DNA from: Aquimarina sp. MAR_2010_214 | GTDB lineage: Bacteria; Bacteroidota; Bacteroidia; Flavobacteriales; Flavobacteriaceae | DNA length: 64,000 nt | Direction: 5' to 3' | Assembly: GCF_002846555.1 (NCBI RefSeq) | Contig: NZ_PJMS01000001.1 | Coordinates: 5,418,501 to 5,482,500, forward strand | In this document: positions 45,880-55,345 of the stretch, piece after piece | Layout of the letters: every line of letters begins with the position of its first letter | Numbering within the stretch: the stretch's first letter is position 1 | Program-made: the position numbers and the translations under genes | The notes under the pieces: model-generated | What the model saw: the letters and a program-made list of their open reading frames with translations, nothing else | The model's database searches: none | Told to the model about the DNA's origin: nothing

Positions 45880-46365
45880 TTATAAATACGAATTATCAAA
45901 AATAAGTGGCAATAAATTAGATAAAGAAGATGATTTAACTACTTTTCCTGTTTCTCCCATAAAATATATAGCTATCGGCATATTTTGTTTCACCTCATAT
46001 TCTGCTATTGCTTGTCTACATGCACCACAAGGAGGTGTCGGGGTGAGCAGTTGATATTTTAAAGATTTGGCAGAAAGCGCCATGGTAACAATAGGAATCT
46101 CTGGAAAATTAGCCCCGGCATGATATATAGCTGTACGTTCTGCACACAATCCCGATGGATAACAAGCATTTTCCTGATTATTCCCTAAAACTACTTCTCC
46201 ATTCTCTAATAAAAGCGCTGCACCGACCAAAAACTGAGAATACGGAGCATATGCCTTATCTCTAATCACAATTGATTGCTGCATCAATTCCTGAACATCT
46301 TTCGGCAATTCATCAAATGAATCATATATCTGTAAGACAGATTTTATTTCTATTTCTTTCATCAT
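45880..46365 (-). CDS. cdd: Cytidine deaminase
   Basis: A 161-residue homotetramer-type cytidine deaminase for pyrimidine salvage. CAERTAIYHAG carries the catalytic Glu and a zinc Cys, and PPCGACRQ the other two zinc cysteines. Two adjacent ATG codons could start it (161 or 160 residues). It sits between porV and pdhA, its usual place in flavobacteria. Confidence 0.95.
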   Translation of the reverse strand: MMKEIEIKSVLQIYDSFDELPKDVQELMQQSIVIRDKAYAPYSQFLVGAALLLENGEVVLGNNQENACYPSGLCAERTAIYHAGANFPEIPIVTMALSAKSLKYQLLTPTPPCGACRQAIAEYEVKQNMPIAIYFMGETGKVVKSSSLSNLLPLIFDNSYL

Positions 46366-46480
46366 CTATTACTTTTTAACGGTGCTTCATTTATTATCTA
46401 TACTCATAAAACCTTCTTCAAATATTCAATAATATATAATTTGAACTACAAAGAAAAGCTTTACAATGTACTATAAACAA

Positions 46481-46514
46481 AAAAAGTATCAAACCGTTCG
46501 GCTTGATACTTTTT
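46481..46514. terminator. Terminator after porV
   Basis: Perfect 12-bp stem AAAAAGTATCAA/TTGATACTTTTT around a ten-base loop, between porV and cdd. T-runs on both sides make it bidirectional. Confidence 0.85.
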
Positions 46515-46535
46515 AATATTATAATGCGGTATTTT

Positions 46536-47705
46536 CTAGTCGTAATATTCGTCTCCAAAATTAAAAGAAAGACCAAAACGTAGTGTTCCTTCAAGTGGAC
46601 TTCTAACAGACGAGGTAGAAAACAAGTATGATATATCTAAATTTACAATATTATATCTAAAACCTGCCCCTAGTGATAAGAATTTACGAGCTCCTTTTTC
46701 TTCAGACTCATTAAAATATCCTGCTCTAAAAGCAAATACATCACGATACATATATTCTGCTCCCAGTGCCCAGGTAATTTCTTTCAATTCTTCGCTAAAT
46801 CCATCTGGTGCATCTCCCCAAGAAGAAAAGATAGATCCAAATGCACTTTTATTATTATACTCATTATTTGCAGCTTGTTGCTCCTCTGTAGTAATATCAC
46901 CGTCACCATTAGTATCAGGATCTAAAGGAGTAGGCACTAGCAGTTTACTAAACTCTAATGAAGGTGTAATTCGATTATCTTCGTTAAGGATAAAATCAAA
47001 AGCAGCTCCCAATCTAAAGTTAGTAGGTATAAAGTTTTCTTGACCTGCATCATCATACTTTATTTTTGGCCCTATATTAGAAATTGTAGCCCCTGCTCTC
47101 CATCTACCATTAAAAGAATTAAAAGCAATCTCATCACTTCTATAAAAACCTGCGATATCTACACCAAAACTCCCTGCTGCACTAGCATCTGCCCCCAGAC
47201 CTTGTAATCTAAGATCTGAACGTAAATAGCGACCTCCCACAGCCATCGAAAATCTATCACTAAGTTTTAATGCATATGAAACATCAAGTGTTAATTCATT
47301 TGGTTTTTGAACGTTAGGCTCATCAGTAGGTCCTTGTCTAAATTCTATATCTCCCAAACTAAAATATCTAAAACTAGCTGCTACAGCACTTCGCTCATTA
47401 AGACGATTATAATAATTTATATTACCCAAGAATATATCATTAACAAGATTACTTAAGTAAGGAGTATAATTAACCCCAACCCCTTGCTTATTTTTTATAA
47501 ATGCATATTTAGCTGGATTCCATTGTTGTGAAAATGCGTCTGGTGATGTGGCAACCCCCTGATCAGCTAAACCAGCTGCTCTTGCATCAGCAGCTATTAA
47601 TAGAAAGGGAGTAGCAGTTGTTATTGCTCTGTTTTGTTCCTGAGCCTGAGTTTTAAAAGTTAAAACTGTAACGCACAATAGGCTAAGGGTTAATAATCTT
47701 TTCAT
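46536..47705 (-). CDS. porV: Type IX secretion outer-membrane shuttle protein PorV
   Basis: A 389-residue outer-membrane barrel with signal peptide (ends TQAQEQ). AITTATPFLLIAADARAAGLA and DAFSQQWNPAKYAF are diagnostic for PorV/LptO, and the C-terminal LRFGLSFNFGDEYYD is a barrel-end strand. PorV carries T9SS cargo from the translocon to the PorU sortase. The extracellular-type loop at about residues 262-275 contains DTNGDGDITTEE, which matches an EF-hand calcium loop at every key position. The gene lies divergent from gldJ. Confidence 0.95.
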   Translation of the reverse strand: MKRLLTLSLLCVTVLTFKTQAQEQNRAITTATPFLLIAADARAAGLADQGVATSPDAFSQQWNPAKYAFIKNKQGVGVNYTPYLSNLVNDIFLGNINYYNRLNERSAVAASFRYFSLGDIEFRQGPTDEPNVQKPNELTLDVSYALKLSDRFSMAVGGRYLRSDLRLQGLGADASAAGSFGVDIAGFYRSDEIAFNSFNGRWRAGATISNIGPKIKYDDAGQENFIPTNFRLGAAFDFILNEDNRITPSLEFSKLLVPTPLDPDTNGDGDITTEEQQAANNEYNNKSAFGSIFSSWGDAPDGFSEELKEITWALGAEYMYRDVFAFRAGYFNESEEKGARKFLSLGAGFRYNIVNLDISYLFSTSSVRSPLEGTLRFGLSFNFGDEYYD

Positions 47706-48222
47706 ATCCTTTAAAAATTGAGTTTGACAAATATATAGTTATTTAGTTAGTAAGAATAGTGAGTTCTTAGTTTTTTTAAGTTGCTGGTTTATAAACGCTG
47801 ATTTTAAAGATATCTTATATTTCATTCTATTTTCCCTGAATAATTTTAATTAAAACACTCCAAATTCGAGCTCTCAAATTCTTTATAAACTTTTAAAATT
47901 CAAACAATTGACAACCTTGACCTTGTGCAAGATTACACACTACAAGAAGTAAAAATAATGTTAAATAATCATGATTTTTAACATTTTATTAAGAGATCTG
48001 TTTTTCATAAAAAAAGTAAGTGCAATGTTTTTTTTCTAATATTCTAAATTTCTTGTTTTTATCACATCTCAAATAATAAACTCATGAATATTGCGTTAAA
48101 CCAGAGTCGTTATAAATTCATAAAAAAATGTGAATTGATAATATTTTGAAAAAATTAGGGTAATTTTAACGTTTATTATTTATATTGCAAGCCCTAATTT
48201 CTACTTAAACGAACTTAAGATT
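47706..48222. other. Gap between divergent porV and gldJ; porU absent
   Basis: 517 bp without any open frame of note. In Flavobacterium johnsoniae the sortase gene porU lies between these two genes, but nothing resembling it remains here. The only structure is an inverted repeat AAATTAGGG (48152-48160) and CCCTAATTT (48192-48200) in the gldJ upstream region. Promoters for both genes must be here; TATATTGC at 48181-48188 resembles a -7 element for gldJ. Confidence 0.5.
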
Positions 48223-49899
48223 ATGAAAAACGCGTTTATTTTTAAGTCGCTAATGGCACTTTCCATTAGTGTTTTACTGTTTAGTTGTTCTAAGAACGAT
48301 TATGGGAGCAGTTCTAGAGCCACAGGTTGGAAATACAATTCCAAAGATGGTGGATTTCAGGTACAGACAAATTACAAAGAGCAAGAGACTGGTCCTGGTT
48401 TAGTATTTATTGAAGGAGGTACATTTACTATGGGACGTGTACAAGATGATGTAATGCATGATTGGAACAACACTCCAACTCAGCAACACGTTCAATCCTT
48501 TTATATGGATGAAACCGAAGTTACTAATGTGATGTATTTGGAGTACCTTGATTGGCTGAAAGGAGTATACCCTCCTACAGAACCAAAATACAGAAACATA
48601 TATTATGGAGCTCTTCCTGATACTTTAGTATGGAGAAATCGACTTGGTTTTAATGAGATGATGACCAATAATTACTTACGTCACCCTGCGTATGCTAATT
48701 ATCCTGTTGTAGGGGTAAATTGGATTCAAGCAATAGAATTCAGTAATTGGAGAACTAATCGCGTTAATGAAAGAATTCTTGAAGAAGAAGATGTAATTAA
48801 AAAGAATGCTCCTTTTGAAGATGTTTCTGCAGAAAGTACTTTTGATACAGATACCTATTTAAATGCTCCTACGCAAACTTATGGAGGTAATGATGAAGCC
48901 ATCAGAGGTGGTAGAGCATCAGAAAAATACGAAAGAACAAATGATTCTACAGGTCTATACATACAACGTAAAGACGGATTACTTTTACCCAAGTACAGAC
49001 TTCCAACCGAAGCTGAGTGGGAATATGCCGCTTTAGGTTTAGTAGAAATCAGAAGTTACAACATCTATAGAGGTAGAAAAAAATATCCTTGGACAGGAAA
49101 ATATACACGTTCTGGAAAAAGAAGAACTCGTGGAGATCAATTAGCTAACTTTAAACAAGGTGATGGTGACTATGGTGGAATCGCTGGATGGAGTGATGAT
49201 GGTGCGGATATTACTGCTCCTGTAAAATCCTACAATCCTAACGATTATGGTCTATATGACATGGCAGGTAACGTTGCAGAATGGGTGGCTGATGTATACA
49301 GACCTATTGTAGATGATGAATATAATGATTTCAACTACTACAGAGGTAATGTATATACCAAAAATGCTATCAATCCTGACGGAACTGTAAAAATTGTTAT
49401 GACAGATTCTATCGTATACGATACACTTAGTAATGGTAAAATTATAGCACGAGTATTGCCTGGTGGAATTTTACAAGTTCCTATTGATGAAAACGAAACA
49501 TACATGAGAACTAATTTTACCGATAGTGACAATAGAAACTATAGAGATGGTGATAAGAGTTCTTCTAGATACTATGAAGGATTTCAAGATCAAGCCACTC
49601 CTAACAGAAGGATGTATAATGCACCTATTCATTATGTAGGTCCTGATGCAGAAGATAGCACACAAATGGACAGAAGATACGATGAATCGAGTAAAAGAAC
49701 TACTATCGTTGATAATGAAGTACGTGTATACAAAGGTGGTTCTTGGAAAGACAGAGCCTACTGGTTAGATCCGGCACAAAGAAGATTTATGCCACAAGAT
49801 ATGGCCACAGATTATATTGGTTTCAGAAATGCAATGTCTCGTGTTGGTACTAAAGCCAGAAAGAAAAAAACACCAAGACACCAGAAACCAAAAGGATAA
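48223..49899 (+). CDS. gldJ: Gliding motility lipoprotein GldJ
   Basis: A 558-residue lipoprotein (lipobox LFSC, C22) required for gliding and T9SS function. The FGE-sulfatase (SUMF1-like) fold includes GPGLVFIEGGTFTMGR, MDETEVTNVMYLEYLDWL, PVVGVNWIQAIEFSNW, RLPTEAEWEYAA, YGLYDMAGNVAEWVADV and VYKGGSWKDRAYWLDPAQRR. A lysine-rich C-terminus follows (ARKKKTPRHQKPKG). It precedes murF, the standard flavobacterial order. Confidence 0.97.
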   Translation: MKNAFIFKSLMALSISVLLFSCSKNDYGSSSRATGWKYNSKDGGFQVQTNYKEQETGPGLVFIEGGTFTMGRVQDDVMHDWNNTPTQQHVQSFYMDETEVTNVMYLEYLDWLKGVYPPTEPKYRNIYYGALPDTLVWRNRLGFNEMMTNNYLRHPAYANYPVVGVNWIQAIEFSNWRTNRVNERILEEEDVIKKNAPFEDVSAESTFDTDTYLNAPTQTYGGNDEAIRGGRASEKYERTNDSTGLYIQRKDGLLLPKYRLPTEAEWEYAALGLVEIRSYNIYRGRKKYPWTGKYTRSGKRRTRGDQLANFKQGDGDYGGIAGWSDDGADITAPVKSYNPNDYGLYDMAGNVAEWVADVYRPIVDDEYNDFNYYRGNVYTKNAINPDGTVKIVMTDSIVYDTLSNGKIIARVLPGGILQVPIDENETYMRTNFTDSDNRNYRDGDKSSSRYYEGFQDQATPNRRMYNAPIHYVGPDAEDSTQMDRRYDESSKRTTIVDNEVRVYKGGSWKDRAYWLDPAQRRFMPQDMATDYIGFRNAMSRVGTKARKKKTPRHQKPKG

Positions 49900-49934
49900 T
49901 AGCTTAGAATTTAATTAAAGTTCGTTATAAATAC

Positions 49935-49966
49935 AAAAGCCCTGTACATATTTGTCAGGGCTTTTT
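49935..49966 (+). terminator. Terminator between gldJ and murF
   Basis: Arms AAAAGCCCTG and CAGGGCTTTT form a perfect 10-bp stem with a T-run. It ends only 15 bp before the murF ATG at 49982. Confidence 0.85.
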
Positions 49967-49981
49967 AATATCATCTGGTTA

Positions 49982-51262
49982 ATGACTATCACCCAAATAC
50001 ATCAATTATTCTTAGCAAGCAGTGGCGCATGCACTGATACCCGAAAAATTGAACCTAATGCCATTTTTTTTGCTTTAAAGGGAGAAAATTTTAATGGAAA
50101 TACATATGCACAAAAGGCTCTAGAGCATGGGGCAGCATATGCAATAATTGATGAAGTAGCGTTTAAAACTACAGAACAACATATTCTTGTAGATGATGTT
50201 CTAAAAACACTACAAGACTTAGCTTCGTTTCATCGCCAGCACCTAAATATCCCTATCATTGCTTTAACAGGAAGTAATGGAAAAACCACTACAAAAGAAT
50301 TAATCAACAGTGTTCTTTCTTCCTCTTTTAAGACAACCCCCACGATAGGTAATCTAAATAATCATATCGGAGTTCCTCTTACGCTTTTATCGATGACAAA
50401 GGAAACTCAAATAGGAATTGTAGAAATGGGAGCCAATCATCTGGAGGAAATAGCATCTTTATGTTCTATTGCCAAACCAGATTATGGTTATATCACAAAT
50501 ATTGGCAAAGCCCACCTAGAAGGTTTTGGAAGTGTCGAAGGTGTTTTAAAAGGAAAAACAGAACTTTATGATTACTTAAAAAAACATGATAAACTAGTTT
50601 TTCTTAATCTTGAGGATAAAAAACTAGTGAATGCCTCTTCAGAAATAAAGACCTATAGTTTTTCACAATCCAATACAAGTGATGCTATTATTAAATTAGC
50701 AGATACCAATCCTAATGTAATTATTTCTTATCAAGACAAAACTATACAAAGCAATCTAATAGGCCTGTATAACTTCACCAACATTGCGGCAGCCATAGCT
50801 ATTGGATCTTATTTAAAAATTAGCTTTGATAAGATCAAAGGCGCAATAGAATCTTACACCCCTACAAATAATCGTTCGCAAATCATTAAAAAAGGAAATC
50901 ATACAATTATCCTGGATGCCTATAATGCTAATCCAACAAGCATGGAAGCTGCTATCAATAATTTGGTTCAATTGCAATATGATACTAAAATTGTATTTTT
51001 AGGAGATATGTTTGAATTGGGTGTTGATGCATCTCTAGAGCATCAAAAAATAGCTGATCAGATAAGTGATACAGAAACAGACGAAATTTATTTAATCGGC
51101 AGTCATTTTTTTGGCACTAAATGCACGAACCCAAATATTCAAAAATTTAAATCTTATGAAGATCTTGAGGCTAATTGGAGTCTAAAAAATCAAAAAGATA
51201 TAATTCTGATCAAAGGATCACGAGGGATGAAGCTAGAAAGAATTCTAGATCTTCTTAACTAA
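49982..51262 (+). CDS. murF: UDP-MurNAc-tripeptide:D-Ala-D-Ala ligase MurF
   Basis: A 426-residue Mur ligase adding D-Ala-D-Ala in peptidoglycan synthesis. ATP loop ALTGSNGKTTTKE, then EMGANHLEEIASLC, TNIGKAHLEGFGS and LDAYNANPTSMEAA mark the central and C-terminal domains. The frame begins at 49952 inside the gldJ terminator, but ATG 49982 is the real start. Its 3' end overlaps the convergent DUF2652 gene by 4 bp. Confidence 0.95.
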   Translation: MTITQIHQLFLASSGACTDTRKIEPNAIFFALKGENFNGNTYAQKALEHGAAYAIIDEVAFKTTEQHILVDDVLKTLQDLASFHRQHLNIPIIALTGSNGKTTTKELINSVLSSSFKTTPTIGNLNNHIGVPLTLLSMTKETQIGIVEMGANHLEEIASLCSIAKPDYGYITNIGKAHLEGFGSVEGVLKGKTELYDYLKKHDKLVFLNLEDKKLVNASSEIKTYSFSQSNTSDAIIKLADTNPNVIISYQDKTIQSNLIGLYNFTNIAAAIAIGSYLKISFDKIKGAIESYTPTNNRSQIIKKGNHTIILDAYNANPTSMEAAINNLVQLQYDTKIVFLGDMFELGVDASLEHQKIADQISDTETDEIYLIGSHFFGTKCTNPNIQKFKSYEDLEANWSLKNQKDIILIKGSRGMKLERILDLLN

Positions 51263-52341
51263 GCTATAGCATCGTTTCTTACAAATGCTTCAAGATTATC
51301 TAAAGATGCCTTTACAGACTTCCTAACAACTCTTTTTATCAAAAGAAACAACATCAACTTATGCACTATTGATTTCGACTTAGGATAGATCTCTACAGTC
51401 AGCAAGCATCTATTACCAGGCAATGATTTTATAACAAAAAACTGATATAATGCATGTATAGGAACATCTGTAGTGCGTTCTCCATACACAATCTCATCAG
51501 GACTTGCTTTTTTGGTCACTGTTGTAAAATTGAGTCGTTTTCCATCAATTACACAAACATGTTCGGTACCTAATCGAGTAACCTCTCCTGGGTTGTACTC
51601 GAATTTATCAACTCCCTTTGCCCAATAATGCCTATAGCTATAATTAGTAATATACTCTAATAATTGTGTCGCAGGAATTTCAAATTCTTTAGTTAAAACT
51701 ATAGCTGGAGAACATTTAAAATCTACCACTTCTGGAATAGCAAAAGGAGTAAGTTTTAACTTATTTTTACTTATTTCAGAAAACAAATAAATAATCTCCT
51801 TAGTATCATAAGTATCTTTACTCTCCCTAAAATGATATAATTTACTCTCATAACTAACAGGAAGTCCAATAGTTTTTGACACTTCATCACTTAATAAAGC
51901 ATAGTTATCACTTACAATAGAGTTTTTAAGTAACCTATGCGCCTCAATAACTACCTGACCAAAAGGCTTACGCTTTTCTTGCACCGTAATAAATTGTAAT
52001 TCTCCACAATGCACTACTATTTTTAGCTGTAAATCCGGCGCTGTAGCACATGCATTACAAGGACAAACACGATTTTTCTCCAAAAGTTTGAGGTGACTAT
52101 AAAACGCAGTAAACATTGTTTCAATCTGCGCCAGTAGCTTTTCTTGTGACGGAATTTCATTTTCTTTATAAAAAAACAATGCATCCCCTTCTACTTCAGC
52201 TAATTTTAAATCTTGTGTATTGGCATTAATCAAAACTTCTAACAACTCAGAAATTACATGTTGACTATGTTCTACCTCGGTATTCTGAACAAAGTGTGTG
52301 AAACCTGAAATATCGGGTATAAAGAGTAATGATTTTGCCAT
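51259..52341 (-). CDS. DUF2652 protein with cyclase-like N-terminus
   Basis: A 360-residue protein. The N-terminal part (LLFIPDISGFTHFVQNTEVE, EVEGDALFFYKE) resembles the class III nucleotide cyclase fold, and PDISGFT and EGDA correspond to metal-binding segments, but the second aspartate position is uncertain. A Cys cluster (CPCNAC, about residues 101-106) lies in the middle. The C-terminal SRPBCC-like half (about 225-350) is typical of DUF2652. It may sense or modify a small ligand; activity is unproven. Confidence 0.85.
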   Translation of the reverse strand: MAKSLLFIPDISGFTHFVQNTEVEHSQHVISELLEVLINANTQDLKLAEVEGDALFFYKENEIPSQEKLLAQIETMFTAFYSHLKLLEKNRVCPCNACATAPDLQLKIVVHCGELQFITVQEKRKPFGQVVIEAHRLLKNSIVSDNYALLSDEVSKTIGLPVSYESKLYHFRESKDTYDTKEIIYLFSEISKNKLKLTPFAIPEVVDFKCSPAIVLTKEFEIPATQLLEYITNYSYRHYWAKGVDKFEYNPGEVTRLGTEHVCVIDGKRLNFTTVTKKASPDEIVYGERTTDVPIHALYQFFVIKSLPGNRCLLTVEIYPKSKSIVHKLMLFLLIKRVVRKSVKASLDNLEAFVRNDAIA

Positions 52342-52648
52342 CTGAAGATATGCTATTTGTTTTAATTAAAATGAAAGAGAAGTATAGTTTTGTATACTTT
52401 TCAAATCATAGACTAGCTACTTTTATATATAATGTAGTAGGTATTTTTCTTTATAACTAACAATATACAAATCCTTATGGATCATCAATGTGCTAATGGA
52501 CGTATTTAACCCTTCATTAATATTCCATGGCTTGATCATTTTTAGCACTCTATCAAAGTAAAAAATGATATTAACTACACATCTACTTGTTTTAGTTTAA
52601 ACTCAAAAGCTCTTGATAGAATTAAAAAGAAAGTTTATTCTGAAATAA
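52342..52648. other. Gap between DUF2652 and tRNA-Val
   Basis: About 300 bp of AT-rich sequence. It contains the upstream region of the DUF2652 gene on the minus strand. No gene or RNA was recognised. Confidence 0.4.
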
Positions 52649-52679
52649 AAAAATCCGCACAAAGTATGTACGGATTTTT
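52649..52679 (-). terminator. Terminator after tRNA-Val
   Basis: Arms AAAAATCCG and CGGATTTTT form a stem, with a T-run on the minus strand. It sits 8 bp after the tRNA 3' end. Confidence 0.8.
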
Positions 52680-52686
52680 GTTGTTG

Positions 52687-52761
52687 TGGGCGCTAAGGGA
52701 TTCGAACCCCTGACCCCTTGGGTGTAAACCAAGTGCTCTGAACCAACTGAGCTAAGCGCCC
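52687..52761 (-). tRNA. tRNA-Val (anticodon UAC)
   Basis: Folds as a complete cloverleaf on the minus strand: acceptor GGGCGCT/AGCGCCC with discriminator A, D arm GCTC/GAGC, anticodon arm CTTGG/CCAAG with loop TTTACAC (anticodon TAC), and T arm AGGGG/CCCTT with loop TTCGAAT. No CCA is encoded. It lies 70 bp downstream of folC and before a terminator. Confidence 0.97.
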
Positions 52762-52830
52762 GCTATCTTGCGATTGCGGATGCAAATATAAGACAGTTTT
52801 ATAGTCTACCAAAAGAATTTTAAAGAAAAA

Positions 52831-54048
52831 TTAAATTATTTCTGCAACAACAAATGTACTTCCTCCTATATAAACAACATCTTTATCTGTAGCTTGCTGT
52901 AATGCAGCTTTATACGCTTCTACTACCGAACTATACTCCTCGCCTATTAGATTAAACTTTAAAGCTTCTTTTTTTAATTTTTTCTCATCAAGCCCTCTTA
53001 AAACATCGGGGCGAGAAAAATAATATCGGGCCTCTACAGGAAATAACGGTAAAATAGTATCCAAATCTTTATCATCAACCACTCCTAACACCACATGAAG
53101 ATAATCAAACTCTTCTTCAACCAACTGCTTCATCACCATTTTTAACCCATCCTCGTTATGTGCAGTATCACATATCACTTTAGGCTTTTTTTGTAATATC
53201 TGCCATCTCCCCAACAAATGAGTATTCTTTACAACATTCTGAAGCCCTTTTTTAATATCATTTTCAGATATACTCCACCCATTAGATTTGATCAAATCTA
53301 TAGTTTGTAAAACGGTCCTTATATTTTCTTTTTGATAAGTTCCTTTTAGATCCGATGGATATATCGCACAGTTACAATCTTCAGCAAGATACAGAGGACT
53401 TTGGGATGTATTAGCAACCTCTGCAAAAACCTTTGATGTCTCTTCTACATTCCTTCCTATAACAACCGGTACACCTTCTTTAATGATTCCTGCTTTTTCT
53501 GAGGCTATTGCCGTTAAAGTATCCCCCAGAAAACGAGTATGATCTAATCCAATATTGGTAATTACAGAAACTTCTGGGGTAATAATATTCGTAGAATCCA
53601 ATCTCCCTCCAAGGCCCACTTCTATCACAGCAATATCTACCTGATTTCCTGCAAAATACTGAAATGCCATTCCTACAGTCATTTCAAAAAAAGAAAGTTG
53701 ATGCGACTCTAGATAAGATTGATGTTTTGAAATAAAATCGATCACATACTCTTCAGATATAGCAGCTCCATTAATTCGAATACGTTCTCTAAAATCTTTT
53801 AGATGGGGTGAAGTATATAACCCTACTTTATATCCTGCTTCCTGCAGTATTGAAGCCAGCATATGACTTGTAGAGCCTTTACCATTTGTTCCTGCTACAT
53901 GTATGCTCTTAAATTTGGTTTCGGGACTTTTTAGATATGCTGCTAATTGTATCGTATTATGAAGATCGACTTTGTATGCACTAGCTCCCTGGCGTTGATA
54001 CATTGGTAATTGGGTAAACATCCAATCGAGGGTTTCCCTATAGTTCAT
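52831..54048 (-). CDS. folC: Folylpolyglutamate synthase/dihydrofolate synthase
   Basis: A 405-residue Mur-ligase-like enzyme adding glutamates to folates. ATP loop HVAGTNGKGSTSHM (about 46-59), then YTSPHLKDFRERIRING, VGLGGRLDSTN, TNIGLDHTRFLGDT and CDTAHNEDG. It is the last protein gene of the ExbB-ExbD-TonB-FolC run, 8 bp after tonB-like. Confidence 0.96.
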   Translation of the reverse strand: MNYRETLDWMFTQLPMYQRQGASAYKVDLHNTIQLAAYLKSPETKFKSIHVAGTNGKGSTSHMLASILQEAGYKVGLYTSPHLKDFRERIRINGAAISEEYVIDFISKHQSYLESHQLSFFEMTVGMAFQYFAGNQVDIAVIEVGLGGRLDSTNIITPEVSVITNIGLDHTRFLGDTLTAIASEKAGIIKEGVPVVIGRNVEETSKVFAEVANTSQSPLYLAEDCNCAIYPSDLKGTYQKENIRTVLQTIDLIKSNGWSISENDIKKGLQNVVKNTHLLGRWQILQKKPKVICDTAHNEDGLKMVMKQLVEEEFDYLHVVLGVVDDKDLDTILPLFPVEARYYFSRPDVLRGLDEKKLKKEALKFNLIGEEYSSVVEAYKAALQQATDKDVVYIGGSTFVVAEII

Positions 54049-54056
54049 TCTTTGTA

Positions 54057-54950
54057 TTATTCAGAAAGTTTAAACTGATAAATAATTGTACCTACTTGCT
54101 TTGCCGGAGCTTTAGAATCACTATTAAATCGCGTAGCCAAGGCTGCTCTTTTTGCCGGTCCCATTAAACAGGAAGCACTATTGGTCGTTCCTTTAATTCC
54201 TGGAGTAGCTTTAATCACTTTTCCGTTTTGATTAACTTCTATTTTTACCACAACAATACCCGACTCATTACAATCCTGAACAAATTTTTCTTTATTAAGA
54301 GCCTTTCTACCGCCTAATCGATAATTACCATCTCCATCCAACCCTTTTCCGGCTCCGTAATATGATTTGGCATTAGGATCTCCATCCGGACTTCCCTTAT
54401 CCCCTGGTGATCTATCATCCCCTTCTCCTCCTTTTGCCTTACCATCATTCTTTGGACCATTAGAAAAACTATTTAGGATATCAAGAGTAGATTTATCCGG
54501 TTTTGGATCTGGTTTTTTTTCTTCTACCTTCTTAACAGGCTTTTCTTTGGTTGTATTTTTTGAAGGCTTCTGATCAGAAGGTTTAGGTTTTTCTTTAGGC
54601 TTCTCAGTCTCTTTTTTAGGCTTCTTTTTTGGTTTTTTTTCTATTACCGGTGCGTCTTCGAGCTCCTGTGTTACCACCTTATCTTTTATTTGAGGGGATT
54701 TCTCTTGTGGTTCTGGAGTCGACGACGTAGTTTCAGGAGTAGTTTTCCTGGGTGATGATTTAATAGGTTTATTAGGTTGAATTTTACCTGAACCAGTTGC
54801 TGTGGTACCAAAGTTTACAGCGATACCACTTTCTTCTTCAGGCTCCATATAACTTAAGCTTAGATAAAACAATAAAAAGATAATCGCTATGTGTACCAGT
54901 ATGGTAAGCACAAAGGATTTCTTTTTATGTCTTGTATCTAACTTTATCAT
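54057..54950 (-). CDS. Energy transducer TonB-like protein
   Basis: A 297-residue TonB: N-terminal TM (KKSFVLTILVHIAIIFLLFY, about 9-28), a long Pro/Lys/Glu-rich periplasmic spacer (about 60-165), a Gly/Asp-rich segment with PGDKGSPDGDPNAK, and a C-terminal TonB domain with GIVVVKIEVNQNGKVIKATPG. It transmits proton-motive force from the ExbB/ExbD motor to outer-membrane receptors. ExbD is 1 bp upstream, so this is a clear three-gene motor unit. Confidence 0.92.
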   Translation of the reverse strand: MIKLDTRHKKKSFVLTILVHIAIIFLLFYLSLSYMEPEEESGIAVNFGTTATGSGKIQPNKPIKSSPRKTTPETTSSTPEPQEKSPQIKDKVVTQELEDAPVIEKKPKKKPKKETEKPKEKPKPSDQKPSKNTTKEKPVKKVEEKKPDPKPDKSTLDILNSFSNGPKNDGKAKGGEGDDRSPGDKGSPDGDPNAKSYYGAGKGLDGDGNYRLGGRKALNKEKFVQDCNESGIVVVKIEVNQNGKVIKATPGIKGTTNSASCLMGPAKRAALATRFNSDSKAPAKQVGTIIYQFKLSE

Positions 54951-54951
54951 T

Positions 54952-55344
54952 TTATTCGGGCCTAACGGCTAATATTACTTTAAATTTATTTCTATTGGCA
55001 ATATCCATTACACTAACTGCTTTTTCTATAGGAACTCCTTCTTCTGCTCTTAGAATAATAGTAGGCTCATTTTTTCCTTGTAATCGAGACAATAATGTAG
55101 ATTCTAAACTACTTTGACTTATACGCTCTTCATCGATATAGTATTGCAATTTATTAGTAATACTTACCGATATATTTTGCACATTAGAACTCTTTCCTTT
55201 GGCTTTTGGCAATATTAAATCCAAGGCTTCTGGAGTAATCGCAGGAGAGGTTAGTAAAAAGAAAACTAATAACAGAAATACAATATCTGTCATAGAAGAC
55301 ATACTAAACTCCGGACTAACTTTATTTCTTCCTCTTAAATTCAT
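54952..55344 (-). CDS. exbD: Biopolymer transporter ExbD
   Basis: A 130-residue ExbD/TolR protein with one TM (DIVFLLLVFFLLTS, about 20-33) carrying the proton-sensing Asp20, and a periplasmic domain ending FKVILAVRPE. It works with ExbB as proton channel of the TonB motor. Gaps of 1 bp to both neighbours mean tight co-translation. Confidence 0.94.
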   Translation of the reverse strand: MNLRGRNKVSPEFSMSSMTDIVFLLLVFFLLTSPAITPEALDLILPKAKGKSSNVQNISVSITNKLQYYIDEERISQSSLESTLLSRLQGKNEPTIILRAEEGVPIEKAVSVMDIANRNKFKVILAVRPE

Positions 55345-55345
55345 A

